From the NCBI GenBank assembly GCA_011390335.1, contig JAABSO010000005.1:62001-126000 (forward strand): 64,000 nucleotides of DNA, written 5' to 3'. This stretch comes from Desulfotignum sp. (lineage in GTDB: Bacteria; Desulfobacterota; Desulfobacteria; Desulfobacterales; Desulfobacteraceae). The position numbers were made by a program, and so were the translations under genes. The notes under the pieces were generated by a model. That model did no database searches. It saw nothing but the letters and a program-made list of their open reading frames with translations, and had not been told where the DNA came from. Positions within the stretch are counted from its first letter, which is position 1, and each line of letters starts with the position of its first letter. Positions 61,930 through 64,000 of the stretch are shown here, piece after piece.

Positions 61930-63330
61930 TTGTTTTTATTTAACACAGATAATACACCGACCATAAACAACACACCTGCGGGGGCTGCCATCGCCTATAT
62001 CAACAAACAGATACTTACTGCGGTTGCGGCCGCTGAAAACGGGGAGATATTTGAACTGGAAGGCTACGGCGCAGCCGGGTATTCCGGTGATCTCCCTGTG
62101 GTGCTGACCAGAACCGATACCATTGCCATGCCACATGGCAGTGAACTGATGATGCTGCCGGGCCGGTCCCCGGTTGTCTTTAATGTGGTTTCAGACCAGT
62201 TTGAAACCCTTTCCAGAAACCCTTTTGCACCGGATGAAAAAATTTATCCGGTGGCGGTTTTCAACTCCCCGGGATATGTAAACCGGCATTTTTGCGCCTA
62301 TACCTGTGAGAAAACTGCCGCCCCACTGCCCCTTTTTTCCTACGGGGCAGTGGGATTCGGTAGAAACGGATTCCGGTCTGCCGCACTCCAGGTGGATGCC
62401 GAACCCAGGCAGGACCTGCGGCTGATGCCCAGGGCCAAAGTGATACAGGGCGTGGGCCGGATGGGCAGAAAATATCCGGATAACCGCCTGATGCGCCATC
62501 TGGAAACCTGCGCTTTGGAATACGGGTGTCCGGCCGGGAAAAATTTTTTCCTCCAGCGGTATGAAGCCCCGCTGCCCACCTCCAGGGTCTGCAATGCCCG
62601 CTGCCTGGGGTGTATTTCCCTGCAGTCCGACACCCGGTTATCTGCCTGCCAGGACCGGATCTCGTTTACCCCCACTGCCGAAGAAATTTTCCAGGTCAGC
62701 CTGGAACATATCAGCCATGTGCCCAAAGCGGTGGTCAGCTTTGGGCAAGGATGTGAAGGCGAGCCCCTGACCGCATTTCAGGTTATCCAGCCAGCCATTG
62801 AAATGATCAGGGCGGCCACGGACAAGGGCACCATCAACCTGAACACCAATGCCAGTATGCCCAACCATGTAAAAAGTCTGTGCCAAGCAGGTTTGGACAG
62901 CATGCGGGTGTCCATGAATTCGGTGCGCAAAAATATCTATACCGCCTATTTCAGGCCCCGGTCCTACAGCTGGAATGATGTATGCAAAAGCATAGATACT
63001 GCCCGGGAACATGGCCGGTTTGTGGCTCTCAACTACCTCAACTGCCCCGGGATTACAGATTCGCAAAAAGAAGTCGATGCCTTGTTTGCATTTATCCGGG
63101 ACCATGACATCAACATGATCCAGTGGCGCAACCTCAATTATGACCCCCAGACATATTTTGCCGCCATGGAAGCGGTCGAATCCGGAGGTCCTGCCATGGG
63201 CATGGCACGGTTGATACAGGCCCTGAAAAAGGAATTTCCAATCCTAGTCCACGGGTATTTCAACCCCCACCTTTGGGGTCAGAAGTTAACTTCTGACCCC
63301 AAAAAAAAAGGAAGTTTGCACCATGCCTGA
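61930..63330 (+). CDS. Radical SAM protein
   Basis: This protein of up to 466 residues has a radical SAM core with the cluster motif CNARCLGC (C-x3-C-x2-C, about residues 227-234), then SFGQGCEGEPLT (SAM-binding GE region), TINLNTNASMP and a DSMRVSMNS strand. The N-terminal 220 residues are a separate domain I cannot name. The start is uncertain: TTG at 61930 lacks a clear ribosome site, and stops bound it upstream. The last ten or so residues are encoded by a palindrome that seems inserted, so the natural C-terminus may have been altered. It overlaps the next gene by 8 bp and likely works with it. Substrate unknown. Confidence 0.85.
   Translation: MFLFNTDNTPTINNTPAGAAIAYINKQILTAVAAAENGEIFELEGYGAAGYSGDLPVVLTRTDTIAMPHGSELMMLPGRSPVVFNVVSDQFETLSRNPFAPDEKIYPVAVFNSPGYVNRHFCAYTCEKTAAPLPLFSYGAVGFGRNGFRSAALQVDAEPRQDLRLMPRAKVIQGVGRMGRKYPDNRLMRHLETCALEYGCPAGKNFFLQRYEAPLPTSRVCNARCLGCISLQSDTRLSACQDRISFTPTAEEIFQVSLEHISHVPKAVVSFGQGCEGEPLTAFQVIQPAIEMIRAATDKGTINLNTNASMPNHVKSLCQAGLDSMRVSMNSVRKNIYTAYFRPRSYSWNDVCKSIDTAREHGRFVALNYLNCPGITDSQKEVDALFAFIRDHDINMIQWRNLNYDPQTYFAAMEAVESGGPAMGMARLIQALKKEFPILVHGYFNPHLWGQKLTSDPKKKGSLHHA
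63272..63303. repeat. Perfect 32-bp palindrome at the end of the radical SAM gene
   Basis: A perfect palindrome centred between 63287 and 63288, with half-site TTTGGGGTCAGAAGTT. It lies in the last codons of the radical SAM gene and directly before the A-run and AAGGAAG ribosome site of the next gene. It looks like a mobile REP-type palindrome or a strong mRNA hairpin between coupled genes. Confidence 0.85.
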
Positions 63331-64000
63331 TTCCCGGGAAAACCGGCAGATCCGGATCATTGACCAGACCATCAGAGAAGGCATGCAATACCAGGGGCTG
63401 GTGTTTTCCCTGGACCAGCGCATGCAGATCCTTACATTCCAGGAAAAACTGGGCGTGGATGTATGCCAGGCCGGGTATCCCTCCGCCCATCCCAAAGAAG
63501 CTGCCATGGTGCAGCACATGGCAGACCATGCAAAAAAAAATGGATTCCGGATACGGGTGGCAGCCCTGGGAAGGGCATTTCTGCCGGATGCGGCCACTCT
63601 TTTGAACACCCGTATCCATGATGTGCACCTGCATCTGCATGTGAAAAACTCAGCCACCCATGCTGAGGTAAAAAAAACTATGGCCGGTCTTGGGACGGTC
63701 ATTGACCATATCCGCAGCACCAGGCCGGATGCCGCCATCAGTGTGGCCATGCTGGATATGGGAAAGACAGGGCCTGATCTTCTGGACAGATGCATCAGGA
63801 TTCTGTGCCGGGATCTGCAGATTGATATTTTGTCCCTGCCGGATACTTCTGGCATCATGGCCCCCAATCAGGTGGCTGAACGCATCAGACATGCAGTCGA
63901 TCTGGCAGACGGTACAGCTGTTTCCATCCACTGCCACAATGACCTGGGCATGGCATCGGCCAACTCAGTCATGGGAATTGCTGCCGGGGCAGATGTACTG
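63323..64000 (+). CDS. DRE-TIM metallolyase: isopropylmalate/homocitrate synthase-like (partial)
   Basis: The gene starts at 63323 behind AAGGAAG and runs off the right edge; 226 codons are visible. It shows the DRE-TIM signature DQTIREGMQYQG (about 14-25) with the metal-binding Asp and catalytic Arg, a hydrophobic barrel, LSLPDTSGIM and the HxH metal motif IHCHNDLGMASANS (about 204-217). The family condenses acetyl-CoA with 2-oxo acids (LeuA, homocitrate or citramalate synthase). Overlap with a radical SAM gene, and no leuBCD in view, point to a specialised pathway rather than leucine synthesis (inference). Confidence 0.88.
   Translation, partial: MPDSRENRQIRIIDQTIREGMQYQGLVFSLDQRMQILTFQEKLGVDVCQAGYPSAHPKEAAMVQHMADHAKKNGFRIRVAALGRAFLPDAATLLNTRIHDVHLHLHVKNSATHAEVKKTMAGLGTVIDHIRSTRPDAAISVAMLDMGKTGPDLLDRCIRILCRDLQIDILSLPDTSGIMAPNQVAERIRHAVDLADGTAVSIHCHNDLGMASANSVMGIAAGADVL

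Noticed and set aside
1..64000. tRNA, rRNA or CRISPR loci
   Set aside because: No T-loop-like GTTCGAAT context in a clover-leaf setting, no rRNA-like stretch and no evenly spaced direct repeats were seen. A short tRNA could still be missed by eye; tRNAscan would settle it.

Overview
The window looks like chromosome from a sulfate-reducing member of the Desulfobacterota, most likely Desulfobacteraceae. It carries dissimilatory sulfite reductase genes in the order dsrA-dsrB-dsrD-dsrN(cbiA-like), a periplasmic tetrahaem cytochrome c3, a tungsten-type aldehyde:ferredoxin oxidoreductase with a MoaD/ThiS-like partner, ferrous-iron uptake (FeoB), and two sigma-54 control circuits. There are no rRNA or CRISPR features, no recognisable tRNA and no complete insertion sequence. 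The species call is inference; the gene content is read directly.

Layout: 1-2082 end of a type IV pilus operon (pilM-N-O, minus strand). 2305-5130 sensor kinase plus NtrC-type regulator (plus). 5131-5533 AT-rich gap with a strong hairpin terminator. 5534-9891 minus block: TPR protein, SH3 protein, feoB and a Fur-FeoA-FeoA fusion. 10310-11335 dus. 11399-19648 long minus block for envelope, pilus and division: SPOR protein, PBP1A, two PilT ATPases, DivIVA-domain protein, YggT. 20106-26020 plus block: aor, thiS-like, DEAD-box helicase, tatA/B-tatC, cytochrome c3. 26125-33407 minus block: panC, dsrN, dsrD, dsrB, dsrA, then an unknown protein and a TPR protein. 33592-44051 mixed: dapA-like, YkgJ-type protein, galU, lytic transglycosylase, EndoQ-UvrD fusion, REC-REC-degenerate GGDEF protein, thioredoxin/HEAT protein. 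44056-47270 small proteins, an orphan ribbon-helix-helix protein, a cupin and an uncharacterised HIT/GalT-like protein. 47271-51820 two unlike glutamate dehydrogenases. 52083-58105 MaoC-like protein, EamA transporter, argG, gpt and a LysM transglycosylase. 58106-60876 phage-shock system: pspF divergent from pspABC, with a well-matched sigma-54 promoter. 60907-64000 LysE exporter, then a radical SAM protein and a DRE-TIM synthase cut by the window edge.

The most unusual signal is a dispersed intergenic element present four times (about 9944-10248, 35207-35363, 53936-54042, 61599-61905). Its core is a long interrupted inverted repeat whose arms show a compensatory base change between copies. 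Outside the core sits a GCAAATAT motif followed 15-18 bp later by a TTGAC-like -35 box facing outward. Content follows gene orientation: the two copies between divergent genes have both promoter-bearing ends, the copy between co-directional genes has only the promoter-facing half, and the copy between convergent genes has only the core. I know of no described family that matches.

Other points of interest are a 32-bp perfect palindrome at the 3' end of the radical SAM gene, hairpins in the dsrA leader and between dsrB and dsrD, the Fur-FeoA-FeoA and EndoQ-UvrD fusions, a diguanylate-cyclase-like domain that has lost its signature, a possible promoter-to-terminator small RNA at 5183-5506, and unknown genes tied to dsrAB.
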